Source of the DNA: R-RK-3 sp031399085
Lineage (GTDB): Bacteria; Pseudomonadota; Alphaproteobacteria; Rhizobiales; Rhodomicrobiaceae
DNA length: 64,000 bases
NCBI GenBank assembly: GCA_031399085.1
Contig: JANNOQ010000107.1
Span: 48,265-112,264, forward strand
Reading direction: 5' to 3'
This document shows, one piece after another, positions 31,859-40,044 of this stretch. The translations under genes and the position numbers were made by a program. Numbering within the stretch: position 1 is the first letter of the stretch; every line of letters begins with the position of its first letter. The notes below the pieces were generated by a model. It did no database searches and was not told the DNA's origin. It was given only the letters and a program-made list of their open reading frames with translations.

Positions 31859-32640
31859 TCGACCTGAGCGACGAGCTGCTGATGGCCTATGTGGACGGTC
31901 AGCTCGACAAGCCGCAAGCCGCCGTGGTCGGACGCATCCTGCGCGACGACCGGGATATGGCCTACCGGGTGAGCCGGCTGCAGCAAACCCAGGCGCAGCT
32001 TCTAGACACATTCGGCGCGCTGCTGCGCGAGGGCATGAGCAGCGCCTCGCGCGCCCAGCGCGGATCGCGGCCCGGCGCCGGCGCGATCGCGGCGGGCGGC
32101 CGAGTGCTGACCATCGGCACGGCGGGCTTTCTCCTGCTGATCGGGGCGTCCGCCGGCTTTACCACGTCGTATTATTCCGGGGTCAAAGCCAAGCCGGAAG
32201 CCGTCATGCAATTGCCTGCGTCCAATTGGCCGGAAGATATCGCCGAATTCCATGCCTTCTTCACCGGTGAAACGGTCGGCGTCAGCGCGGAAAGCCAGTC
32301 CAACCCGGACATGGTCAAGTTCCAGCTCGGACAGCTGTTTAAATCCGCCTCGTTGCCGGACTTTTCCGCTCATGGGTTGAAATTTGCGCGCGGGCAATTG
32401 CTCTCCTACCGGGGCAACAAGGTGATGCAGCTGATTTATTTGGGCAAGAACGAGCCGCTGGTGGCGCTCTATGTCAGCGCCGGCGGCCTCGATATGCCAA
32501 TGTCGCCCGGCCGCTTCGGCGATGTCAAGACGATGAGCTGGAGCGTCAAGGAGCTGCGTTATGTGATCGCGGCGGACATGCAGCCGCAGGAGCTTCGAGC
32601 GCTGGCCGCCGTTGCTCAGTCACAATTCGGGCGGAAGTGA
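31855..32640 (+). CDS. Transmembrane anti-sigma factor-like protein
   Basis: A 261-residue protein. The N-terminal cytoplasmic part (DLSDELLMAYVDGQLDKPQAAVVGRILRDDRDMAYRVSRLQQTQAQL) resembles anti-sigma domains, followed by one membrane helix (about 84-104) and a periplasmic sensor region with no Cys. There is no HxxxCxxC zinc motif, so it is not a ZAS-type factor. Translational coupling to the sigma-like gene is the main evidence for its role. The signal sensed is unknown. Confidence 0.78.
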   Translation: MIDLSDELLMAYVDGQLDKPQAAVVGRILRDDRDMAYRVSRLQQTQAQLLDTFGALLREGMSSASRAQRGSRPGAGAIAAGGRVLTIGTAGFLLLIGASAGFTTSYYSGVKAKPEAVMQLPASNWPEDIAEFHAFFTGETVGVSAESQSNPDMVKFQLGQLFKSASLPDFSAHGLKFARGQLLSYRGNKVMQLIYLGKNEPLVALYVSAGGLDMPMSPGRFGDVKTMSWSVKELRYVIAADMQPQELRALAAVAQSQFGRK

Positions 32641-32869
32641 CAAAAAGGGCGGCAGACGCCTTTTTACACACCGTCACCTAAGGCCAATCCCCTAAAACCC
32701 TAAAATTTAGCGGTGTGTTTCGGCTCAATTTTTTAGGCTGGGCGGCCGAACACTCGCGTCTTCAGTGCATTTTTACTCCGCTCTGTTGCCGCCGCGCAAG
32801 CCTTTGGCCGCAGAGACAGCGTGATTTTAGAATATATGCGGAGAGCGAATTTGATATCATCACGCGATA

Positions 32870-34570
32870 ATGACGAACTCCATTTCCAGCCAAGTCATCT
32901 CCCTCGGCAAGCTTTTGCGCATCGGCGACACTTATATCGTGCCGCCCTATCAGCGTAATTATGCCTGGGATGAAAGCCAGTTCAGCGTTTTCTGGTTCGA
33001 TGTCTCCAAGACCTTCACCGGCGCCGCGCCGGAATATTTTCTCGGCTCGATCGTTATCAAAAACAGCCCGGCGCCCGAGCATGTCGTCATCGACGGGCAG
33101 CAGCGCCTCATCACCACCGCAGTGCTGGTTTCAGCGTTGCGCAGCCATTTGAAAGCGGAAGGCAAATCGAGGCTCGCATCCGCGATCGAGCAAGATTTTC
33201 TCGCCAAATCCGACCATCAGCGCCAGCTCTTCAAGCCCAGCCTGGAGCTGAACAAGACCGACAAGGTCTTTTACGACAATTACATCGCCCATAGCCGCCC
33301 GATCGCGGAAATAAAACGGCTGGCGGAGGATGAAACCCTCTCGCCCTCCAACCGGCTGCTCGCCGAATGTTTCTGCTTCATGCACCGCAAAATCGGCGAA
33401 ATGCGAGAGGGCGGGATGAGCATCGAGGAGACCGCCAAAGCCATCGTCGATTCGCTTAATGACCGGGTGTTTGTCATCCGCATCGACGTGAAGGACGACT
33501 ACAACGCCTTCTTGCTGTTCGAGACTTTGAATGATCGCGGCTTGGAGCTGTCCGAGGCCGATCTCCTGAAAAACCATCTTTTCGCGGTCTCGCTCGACCG
33601 GCTCGGCGAAACGCAGGGCAATTGGGATTTGATGGAGCATAATCTGGGCAGCGAGCGGCTGATTAAATTCGTCCGCCACCATTGGCTGTCGACGCGCGGC
33701 GCGATCGGCGAGCGCGGGCTTTACTCTGACATCAAAGCCGCGATCGCGACGCCCGAGGATGTCGCTGCCTATTCGGAGAGCCTATGCGAAACGTCCGATC
33801 TCTATGCGGCGCTTTCCAGTCCGCAGCATCGCCTGTGGGCGGGCTTTCCAAATCTTATGCAGCCCGCCATTCGCGAGCTGATCGACGCCATTGACGTATT
33901 GCGGCCCGAGCAGCTTTTCATCGTGCTGCTGGCGGCGCTCGAAGTCGACAAGCGCGGCTTTCTCGAACTGACCCGAATGCTGGTGAATTTCACCTTCCGC
34001 TACAACACCATTTGCAATCTCAGCCCGTCGGCCATCCTTGCGCCTTTCATCAGTGCGGCGCGGGACATCCGCGAAACGGGCGGCGTCGAGACCGGCGAGA
34101 TCTTCCGCAAACATCTCGCCCAGCTTTACCCCGACGACAGCCAGTTCCACTCGGCCTTTTCGCGCAAGCTCATCCGCAGCAATGCCCAGGCGCGTTATGT
34201 GCTCGCCAAGATCAACGATTACCTGTCGCCCAATCCGTCGCTGCGCACGACGGCCGACCCTTTCGCCACCGACCTCGAACACATCCTGCCCAAGCGCCAT
34301 AACGCCGCCTGGGACACGAACCGCCGCGACTTTCCGGGCGGCCTCGACAAATATGTCTACCGGCTCGGCAATATGACGCTGATCTCGGCCAAGCTGAACA
34401 GCGAGCTGGGCAACGCCGATTTTGCGACGAAGAAGAAGGTTTTCGCGCATGACCGGCTGGAGATCACGCAGAAGGTGATTAGCGCCGAGAGATGGACGGC
34501 GGATGAAATTAAGAACCGCCAGAACTGGCTGGCCAGCCTGGCGTGCAAGATTTGGCGCTATCCGGATTAA
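32870..34570 (+). CDS. DUF262/DUF1524 GmrSD-like nuclease
   Basis: A 566-residue fusion. The N-terminal DUF262 domain has PPYQRNYAWDESQ (25-37) and the ParB-like D75GQQR79 catalytic motif. The C-terminal DUF1524 domain has an HNH-type D468-L-E-H471-ILPK, then YRLGNMTLISAKLNSELGN, the usual Asn/His-Me partner region. This is the architecture of GmrSD and relatives, type IV enzymes that cut modified (for example glucosylated) phage DNA. It stands alone with a plain 230-bp upstream gap. Some family members have other roles, so anti-phage function is inferred. Confidence 0.9.
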   Translation: MTNSISSQVISLGKLLRIGDTYIVPPYQRNYAWDESQFSVFWFDVSKTFTGAAPEYFLGSIVIKNSPAPEHVVIDGQQRLITTAVLVSALRSHLKAEGKSRLASAIEQDFLAKSDHQRQLFKPSLELNKTDKVFYDNYIAHSRPIAEIKRLAEDETLSPSNRLLAECFCFMHRKIGEMREGGMSIEETAKAIVDSLNDRVFVIRIDVKDDYNAFLLFETLNDRGLELSEADLLKNHLFAVSLDRLGETQGNWDLMEHNLGSERLIKFVRHHWLSTRGAIGERGLYSDIKAAIATPEDVAAYSESLCETSDLYAALSSPQHRLWAGFPNLMQPAIRELIDAIDVLRPEQLFIVLLAALEVDKRGFLELTRMLVNFTFRYNTICNLSPSAILAPFISAARDIRETGGVETGEIFRKHLAQLYPDDSQFHSAFSRKLIRSNAQARYVLAKINDYLSPNPSLRTTADPFATDLEHILPKRHNAAWDTNRRDFPGGLDKYVYRLGNMTLISAKLNSELGNADFATKKKVFAHDRLEITQKVISAERWTADEIKNRQNWLASLACKIWRYPD

Positions 34571-34614
34571 GGTTTTAACCTCTCAAATAGAGACTTCTGC
34601 GAACCAGCATCCTC

Positions 34615-34720
34615 TGCGTCGTCCCGGCCGAAGAGCCGGGACCAATTAGCCTTGATACCCCAAAGCGCTTGCTGCGGTGCCGTTGGGTCCCGGATAGCCC
34701 TACGGGCTTCCGGGACGACA
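34615..34720. repeat. Pair of REP-like hairpins between convergent genes
   Basis: Hairpin 1 GTCCCGGC-N6-GCCGGGAC (34621-34642) and hairpin 2 GTCCCGGAtAGCCC-TAC-GGGCTtCCGGGAC (34687-34716), separated by about 45 bp and flanked by CGTC/GACG. They belong to the same repeat class as the copies at 675 and 22226. Placed between the stops of convergent genes, they may serve as a bidirectional terminator. Confidence 0.65.
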
Positions 34721-34765
34721 AAGGAAGGAGCCTCGTTTGGCAGAAGTCTCCCGTAGGAGAGAGTT

Positions 34766-35941
34766 CTAACGCACCAGCTCCTTCATAGCCGCGTCGATGC
34801 CTTCCAGCGTCAGGGGGTACATGCGGCCGTTCATCAGCTGGCCGATCAGCTGGATCGAGGGCGTGTAGCCCCATAAATGCTCGGCGACGGGATTGAGCCA
34901 GACCGCGCTCTTATAAATCTGCGTCACCCGCTCAACCCAGGCCCCACCCGGCTCCTCGTTCCAATGCTCCACCGACCCGCCCGGCATGGCCACCTCATAG
35001 GGGCTCATCGAGGCGTCACCGATGAAGATCACCTTGTAGTCGGCGGGGTAGGTGTGCAGCACATCCCAGGTCGGCATCCGCTCGGCATGGCGGCGCGCAT
35101 TGTTGCGCCAGACGCTCTCATAAAGGCAATTGTGGAAGTAGAAATATTCCATATGCTTGAATTCGGTGCGCGCGGCCGAGAACAGCTCTTCCGAAATCTT
35201 GATGTGCCAGTCCATCGAGCCGCCGACGTCGAAAAACAGCAGCACCTTCACCGTGTTACGGCGCTCGGGGCGGAATTCGAGGTCGAGATAGCCGTGATGG
35301 GCGGTCGACCGGATCGTCTTGTCGAGGTCGAGTTCCTCCGCCGCGCCCTCGCGCGCGAATTGGCGCAGGCGGCGCAGCGCGACCTTGATATTGCGCGTGC
35401 CGAGTTCGACCGAGGCGTCTAAATCCTTGAATTCCCGCTTGTCCCAGACCTTGACCGCGCGGAAATTGCGATTGCTGGCCTGGCCGATGCGCACGCCCGC
35501 CGGGTTGTAGCCATACGCCCCATAGGGCGACGTGCCGCCCGTGCCGATCCATTTCGAGCCGCCCTCATGCCGCCCCTTCTGCTCTTCGAGGCGCTTGCGC
35601 AACTCCTCCATGATCTTTTCCCAGCCGCCTAGCGCCTCGATCTGGGCTTTCTCCTCATCGGTGAACACGCGCTCGGTGAGGGCGCGCAGCCATTCCTCGG
35701 GGATCGCCGCGCTCGCCGCCTCAGCCATGAATTCGACTCCCTTGAACGCGGAAGCAAAAACGCGGTCGAACTTGTCGAGATTGCGCTCGTCCTTCACCAG
35801 CGCGGTGCGGGAGAGATAGTAGAAATCCTCAACACGCTTGTCCGCGAGGTCCGCCTGCATCGCCTCCATCAACGACAGATATTCCCGCAAGCTGACCGGC
35901 ACGCCGGCTTGGCGTAAATCATGAAAAAACTGAACGAACAT
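34766..35941 (-). CDS. VWA domain protein (CoxE-like)
   Basis: A 391-residue protein ending in a von Willebrand A-type domain. The metal-ion-dependent adhesion site is present as D238-V-G-G-S242-M, a DxGxS variant of DxSxS, with a later IFIGDASMSPYE. The N-terminal FFHDLRQAGVPVSLREYLSLMEAM matches CoxE-like proteins, which pair with MoxR-type AAA ATPases to insert metals or remodel complexes. No MoxR gene is in the window. It begins 10 bp after the large low-complexity membrane protein, on the same strand. Confidence 0.88.
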   Translation of the reverse strand: MFVQFFHDLRQAGVPVSLREYLSLMEAMQADLADKRVEDFYYLSRTALVKDERNLDKFDRVFASAFKGVEFMAEAASAAIPEEWLRALTERVFTDEEKAQIEALGGWEKIMEELRKRLEEQKGRHEGGSKWIGTGGTSPYGAYGYNPAGVRIGQASNRNFRAVKVWDKREFKDLDASVELGTRNIKVALRRLRQFAREGAAEELDLDKTIRSTAHHGYLDLEFRPERRNTVKVLLFFDVGGSMDWHIKISEELFSAARTEFKHMEYFYFHNCLYESVWRNNARRHAERMPTWDVLHTYPADYKVIFIGDASMSPYEVAMPGGSVEHWNEEPGGAWVERVTQIYKSAVWLNPVAEHLWGYTPSIQLIGQLMNGRMYPLTLEGIDAAMKELVR

Positions 35942-35951
35942 TTTCTCAATC

Positions 35952-38321
35952 CTATCCGCGAAGCCAGGGAAAGCTTCGAATTTGCGGCGGCTTCGGCGTC
36001 ATCTTGGCCTGCAATTCCATGACGCTCAAAGTGAGCGGCCCCGGCTCATCCTGCGGCTCGCCTTCGCTCTCGTCTTCGTCTTCGTCTTCGAAGGCATCAT
36101 CGATATTCGTCTCCTGGTCGCCATTCTCGCCGCCCACTCCATCGTCGACATCCAAGAGTTTAGCCAGAAGCGTTGGCGTTGTCTCGCCCGGCATATCCTT
36201 GCTGGCTTCCGCCGACGCCTGGGCGGGATCAGCAATCGGCAAAGTTTCCAAGGTAGACGGTGGCCGTTCCGATGCGGCATTCGCGCGGCCAAACAAGCGC
36301 GCTAAAAACGATCGGCGCTTCTCTTGGGGGTGAACAGGGTCCGGCGCGACGCTTACGATGTCCGAGGGAAGCGCGCTTGCGCTGCCGATTTTGGTCTCTA
36401 CGCGCTTGGGCGGCTCGGTCCGCTTTGCCGGTTCTGGCGAGACGCCGATTTGATCGGCAAGCGCTGGCTGAGCCGGGGCGGCCTCTTGCGCGATCGCCGC
36501 CGGGAATTCCGATAGCTTCGCCGTGCGTTGCGGAACATCGGCCTTGAATGGCTTGGGCGGTGCAGGCTTTGGCTCGGGCGCTAGACGCGTGGGTGGCTCG
36601 GGTACGAGTTCGGGGGTCGGCTGAGCGATGGTCTTATCCGTCGCAGCCACAGGCGTCAGGTTTTCCCGCCTGAACAGCGCGCCTAACATCGATTCGCGCT
36701 TCTTGTCCCGCCGATCTTTTTTTGATTGGGGCGAAGCCTGCGCATCATTTTGCTTGATTGCCACATCTTTCGGGCGCTTAGCCGGAATCGCTGTCGGACC
36801 GCTCGCTAAAATCTTCCCATTTGCTTTTTTATCGGCAGCAGCTTGACCAGAGGCATCGCCCCTGACGGTTGCCGGCAGCGCGTCCTTCGGCACGGCCAAG
36901 GTTTTCGTGGCTAGCTTTGGCTTCGCCGCCTTTGCGGGCGCTGCCACCGCCTTCTTGCTTGTGGTCGCCCCTGCGGGCTGTTTGGCTCGCCTTCCCGCAT
37001 CCTTGGCTTGCCCGGACGAAACCCCGCCGGACTTTGCCGCAAGCTTGCCTTTCGTCGTTGCGGCAGGCCTCGCGGCGAGCGTGGGAGGTCGCGCCTGCTC
37101 TTCACGCAAGCCCGCCGAGACGAGCGCCATCCGATAGGAGCGGAAGGCGGAGGTCTGCCGTCCGCGCACGGGCGTTGGCGCGAGGGTGGCCGTAGCCAGC
37201 GCCCAGGGACCCGTTGCGCTCAGCTCCGCATGAACGCGCTGTAAAGCCGCGATCAGATGGCCAAGGCCATTCACGAGCTGGCGCGTCAGCCAGATCAAAA
37301 AATTGGCCGATGTCAGCCGCAGGCGCTCCGACCGCTCGGCCAGTTCGAGGCGGAGGATGAACTGCCGGCCGCGCTCCGTGACCTCCGGCGCCTTGCGCAG
37401 GACTTGCTCATATTTCGCCTGAAAATCATGTGCTGCGGCAAGGAAATCATAATGGCGGCGCAGTCCCGCGGCACTTTCTCGCGCGGTGGCTGAAGCGCGC
37501 TCTAGACCGGTCGCGAGGCGTTGCGGCAATTCCTCGCGGGCCTGGCGGAGCTGGCTGGCGCCGCGCGCCATGGTCTCAGAATCGCGAATTGCGCGAGCGG
37601 CGTCCCCAGCATGGAAGAAGAACGCGCTGAGAAAAGCCCGCGCGGTCCGTAACATGCGCGGCAGGGCGCCGATCCAGGCGATCGGATAGGCGATGACCTC
37701 GGACGGCGTCGGCAGCCGGTCCTGTTCCCGCGCGGCCCGGATCGCCTCATTCAGGGCTTCAATAAAGACATCGGCATCCGCGCGGGCGAGAGACAGGCGG
37801 AGATCAATGAGATCGTCCTCGCTAGAAGCTGCGCTGGCCTGTTTGAAGAGAAGCGCCGCCGCCTCCCCCCGCAGCCGTTCATATGCGCCCTCCTCGGCGA
37901 ACGACGCCCCGAAACTGCTGACATCCTCCACGAGCAGGATTTCGCTCGCCGCCCACAGATCGCGGCGGATATGCAGCACTTCTGACAGCGGCGCGTGCTC
38001 CTCCATGCCGAACGAAGCCTGCATCTGCACGCGCAGCGTGTTGACGTCGTCGAAGAAGGCCGCGTGCTCCTGAATGCGTTTGAGCAGCGCCAGGGTTTCA
38101 GCGGTCAGCCGGGCGTCGTTCGACGGCGGGGCTAGCGCGGCGGTACTGCGGATCGCGTCGAAAACGGGTTGAGCCTCGCCAACATAGATCGCTGCGCGTT
38201 CGGCTTGCTGCATCTGCCGCCGCTGACCGCCATGGACCGACCGCCGATGCAGCCACCACAGCCCGCAGCTGAGGCCGAGCCACAGCGCGATGACGCCGCC
38301 GAATGACCAGACCTCGTCCAT
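35952..38321 (-). CDS. Large membrane-anchored protein with low-complexity Ala/Pro/Lys-rich half; unknown function
   Basis: A 789-residue protein I do not recognise. One N-terminal membrane helix (about 8-25, GGVIALWLGLSCGLWWLH) is followed by a helical, Arg/Ala-rich region (about 30-400). Next comes a long Ala/Pro/Lys-rich disordered segment (about 400-700), an acidic run near 755 (DEDEDESEGEPQDEPG) and a short ordered end (MELQAKMTPKPPQIRSFPWLRG). The helical part could form coiled coils. Its 10-bp spacing to the VWA gene suggests joint function, perhaps as membrane scaffold or client. It starts at ATG 38321. Confidence 0.7.
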   Translation of the reverse strand: MDEVWSFGGVIALWLGLSCGLWWLHRRSVHGGQRRQMQQAERAAIYVGEAQPVFDAIRSTAALAPPSNDARLTAETLALLKRIQEHAAFFDDVNTLRVQMQASFGMEEHAPLSEVLHIRRDLWAASEILLVEDVSSFGASFAEEGAYERLRGEAAALLFKQASAASSEDDLIDLRLSLARADADVFIEALNEAIRAAREQDRLPTPSEVIAYPIAWIGALPRMLRTARAFLSAFFFHAGDAARAIRDSETMARGASQLRQAREELPQRLATGLERASATARESAAGLRRHYDFLAAAHDFQAKYEQVLRKAPEVTERGRQFILRLELAERSERLRLTSANFLIWLTRQLVNGLGHLIAALQRVHAELSATGPWALATATLAPTPVRGRQTSAFRSYRMALVSAGLREEQARPPTLAARPAATTKGKLAAKSGGVSSGQAKDAGRRAKQPAGATTSKKAVAAPAKAAKPKLATKTLAVPKDALPATVRGDASGQAAADKKANGKILASGPTAIPAKRPKDVAIKQNDAQASPQSKKDRRDKKRESMLGALFRRENLTPVAATDKTIAQPTPELVPEPPTRLAPEPKPAPPKPFKADVPQRTAKLSEFPAAIAQEAAPAQPALADQIGVSPEPAKRTEPPKRVETKIGSASALPSDIVSVAPDPVHPQEKRRSFLARLFGRANAASERPPSTLETLPIADPAQASAEASKDMPGETTPTLLAKLLDVDDGVGGENGDQETNIDDAFEDEDEDESEGEPQDEPGPLTLSVMELQAKMTPKPPQIRSFPWLRG

Positions 38322-38440
38322 CTGCCGCTATCAGATCCCCGCTTCAACGCTGGCCGAAATTAATGCCAGGGTCCGGGCAATGGAACAAGTCGTGCCGCGT
38401 AAGGCACACAGCGGACCTTTGGTTTTCCTAGGAAAGTAGG

Positions 38441-39424
38441 TCAGCTTAAGCGCTTGCCGCTGGCCCGTTGCAGCACGGAAGAGGTTTCGTCCGGTGCGCC
38501 GAAATGCCCGAAATAGCGCGAATCGATCGCTTCGACCGGTAGGATGATCAGCACATCCGTGGTGCCAAACTGGCGGTCGATCACCGCGCCGTCGCCAATG
38601 TAAGCGCCAAGCCGGATATATCCCTTGATCAGCGGCGGCATCCCCTTCAGCGCCGCCTTTGCGTCGATATCCCGCGCGGGCATCATGTTCATGTTGACGA
38701 AAAGGCGGTCATGCGCCTTGACCCGCCATTCCTTCGGGGCCAGCGCATTGTGATGGAGATAGCTCAGCGCCATCGCATGGCGCTTGGGATCGATGCCCGG
38801 AAAGCTGGCACAGCCGATCATGACATCGACGCCGTGTTCGCGCACATAGGTCCAGACGCCGTGCCAAAGCAGCTCGACCGTGCGGCGGTTGCGATAGGCT
38901 TTGAGCACGCAGGAGCGGCCAAGCTCCAAGAACTCATAGTTCCGGCTTTTAGCCGCCAGCAGCGGATTGATGTCGTACTCGCCCTGGCTGTAAAAACCGC
39001 CATGCGCCGTGGCCATCTCCTGGCGCAGAACGCGGTATGTCCCCACGACGCGCGGGCGCTTCCGCCACGGATTTTTACCGCTCGTCACCAGGCTGCCGTG
39101 ATCGACCACGAGCAGGTGATCGCAAATGTCATCATAGGAATCTTCGTCCCGCCGCGTAATCATCGCCGCCGCATTCGGAATGGCGTCCATCTCCTCGTAA
39201 AACACCTCATAGCGCAGCTTTTGCGCCCGCCGCAAATCGCCGCGCGAGCGCGCCAGGCGCACTTCGAGATTGCCGATCCGGCCGTAAACCTTCGGCATCC
39301 GGCCGATGGGAATAATCGGCATCCGCTTCCCGCGCTTATTGCGAAAAGGCAAAATCAACGGCGGAATCCCCTGAAGCGCGCGCGGCCTGAACTTGCTGAC
39401 AATGCGCCGAGGACTTAAGATCAT
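38441..39424 (-). CDS. olsB: L-ornithine N(alpha)-acyltransferase-like GNAT protein (OlsB family)
   Basis: A 327-residue acyltransferase of the hemolysin-like GNAT group. EVRLARSRGDLRRAQKLRYEVFYEEMDA, DDICDHLLVVD, VVGTYRVL, FLELGRSCVLKAYRNRRTVELLWHG and DVMIGCASFPGIDP are the OlsB hallmarks. It would transfer a 3-hydroxyacyl chain from ACP to ornithine, the first step of ornithine-lipid synthesis. The OlsA partner is not in this window. GGGAG precedes the ATG. The N-terminus is about 30 residues longer than usual and Arg-rich, so a later start is possible. Confidence 0.82.
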   Translation of the reverse strand: MILSPRRIVSKFRPRALQGIPPLILPFRNKRGKRMPIIPIGRMPKVYGRIGNLEVRLARSRGDLRRAQKLRYEVFYEEMDAIPNAAAMITRRDEDSYDDICDHLLVVDHGSLVTSGKNPWRKRPRVVGTYRVLRQEMATAHGGFYSQGEYDINPLLAAKSRNYEFLELGRSCVLKAYRNRRTVELLWHGVWTYVREHGVDVMIGCASFPGIDPKRHAMALSYLHHNALAPKEWRVKAHDRLFVNMNMMPARDIDAKAALKGMPPLIKGYIRLGAYIGDGAVIDRQFGTTDVLIILPVEAIDSRYFGHFGAPDETSSVLQRASGKRLS

Positions 39425-39826
39425 GCGTTTCTCCCATTCGCCTTAAAGGCACGCCGGCTAGCGCCCTGCAAAAGCAGCGCGACCCCCAGGCTGTCTTGGC
39501 TCATCGCGGGCGGCGGCAGTCAGGCAGCCGGCGCGGCGCGTCAATCAATCATTGTTCAGGATAGCGTTTCTGTCACAAGGCTTTACCCGCCGTGCCAACG
39601 GCCGCTCTCGATGCGGGACCTGCCCTCGCGCGCGCAAGATGCTCAAACATTTCCCCATGGCAGAAACGTTCAGGAATGTTACCTCAATCGGCCCGGAAAT
39701 GTTAGTTATTCTTAGTCTCGCACGGGACCATACGCGTCATCCGCCGGCTCGCATCTTGCCGGCACGATGGAACCGATTTAGCCTGAGCGCTTATTTCCGG
39801 CAAGAGAGTGCGACAAAGGTGAGCAG
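39425..39826. other. 402-bp intergenic region with inverted GGAAATGTT motifs
   Basis: No convincing gene. It contains AACATTTCC (39646-39654) and its inverted partner GGAAATGTT (39695-39703), plus a third near-copy GGAATGTT (39673-39680). The region is locally A/T-rich and holds the promoters of the divergent olsB and Trm112 genes. The repeated motif may be a regulator site, but this is unproven. Confidence 0.4.
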
Positions 39827-40024
39827 ATGACCAGCCCGAGCGACACGAGCCACAGCGTGGACCCGCGCCTTCTTGAAGTGCTGGTGTGCCCGGTGAGCAA
39901 GACGTCGCTGCGCTATGATCGCGAGCGGCAGGAGTTGATTAGCGACGCGGCAAAGCTCGCTTATCCGATCCGCGAGGGCGTGCCGATCATGTTGCCCGGC
40001 GAGGCGCGCAAGCTGGAGGATTGA
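39827..40024 (+). CDS. Trm112 family protein
   Basis: A 65-residue protein with the bacterial Trm112/YcaR pattern: DPRLLEVLVCPVSKTSLRYDRERQELISDAAKLAYPIREGVPIMLPGEAR. Only one Cys of the zinc knuckle remains, as is common in bacterial copies. Eukaryotic and archaeal Trm112 activates methyltransferases; the bacterial role is uncertain. It is convergent with the Ada-AlkA gene. Confidence 0.9.
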   Translation: MTSPSDTSHSVDPRLLEVLVCPVSKTSLRYDRERQELISDAAKLAYPIREGVPIMLPGEARKLED

Positions 40025-40044
40025 GCGGGTGGAGGCCTGCATCG

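Noticed and set aside
39552..39830. A 92-codon plus-strand frame in the olsB/Trm112 gap
   Set aside because: No ribosome site, biased Arg-rich content and no family resemblance. It runs into the Trm112 start and is better read as promoter DNA.
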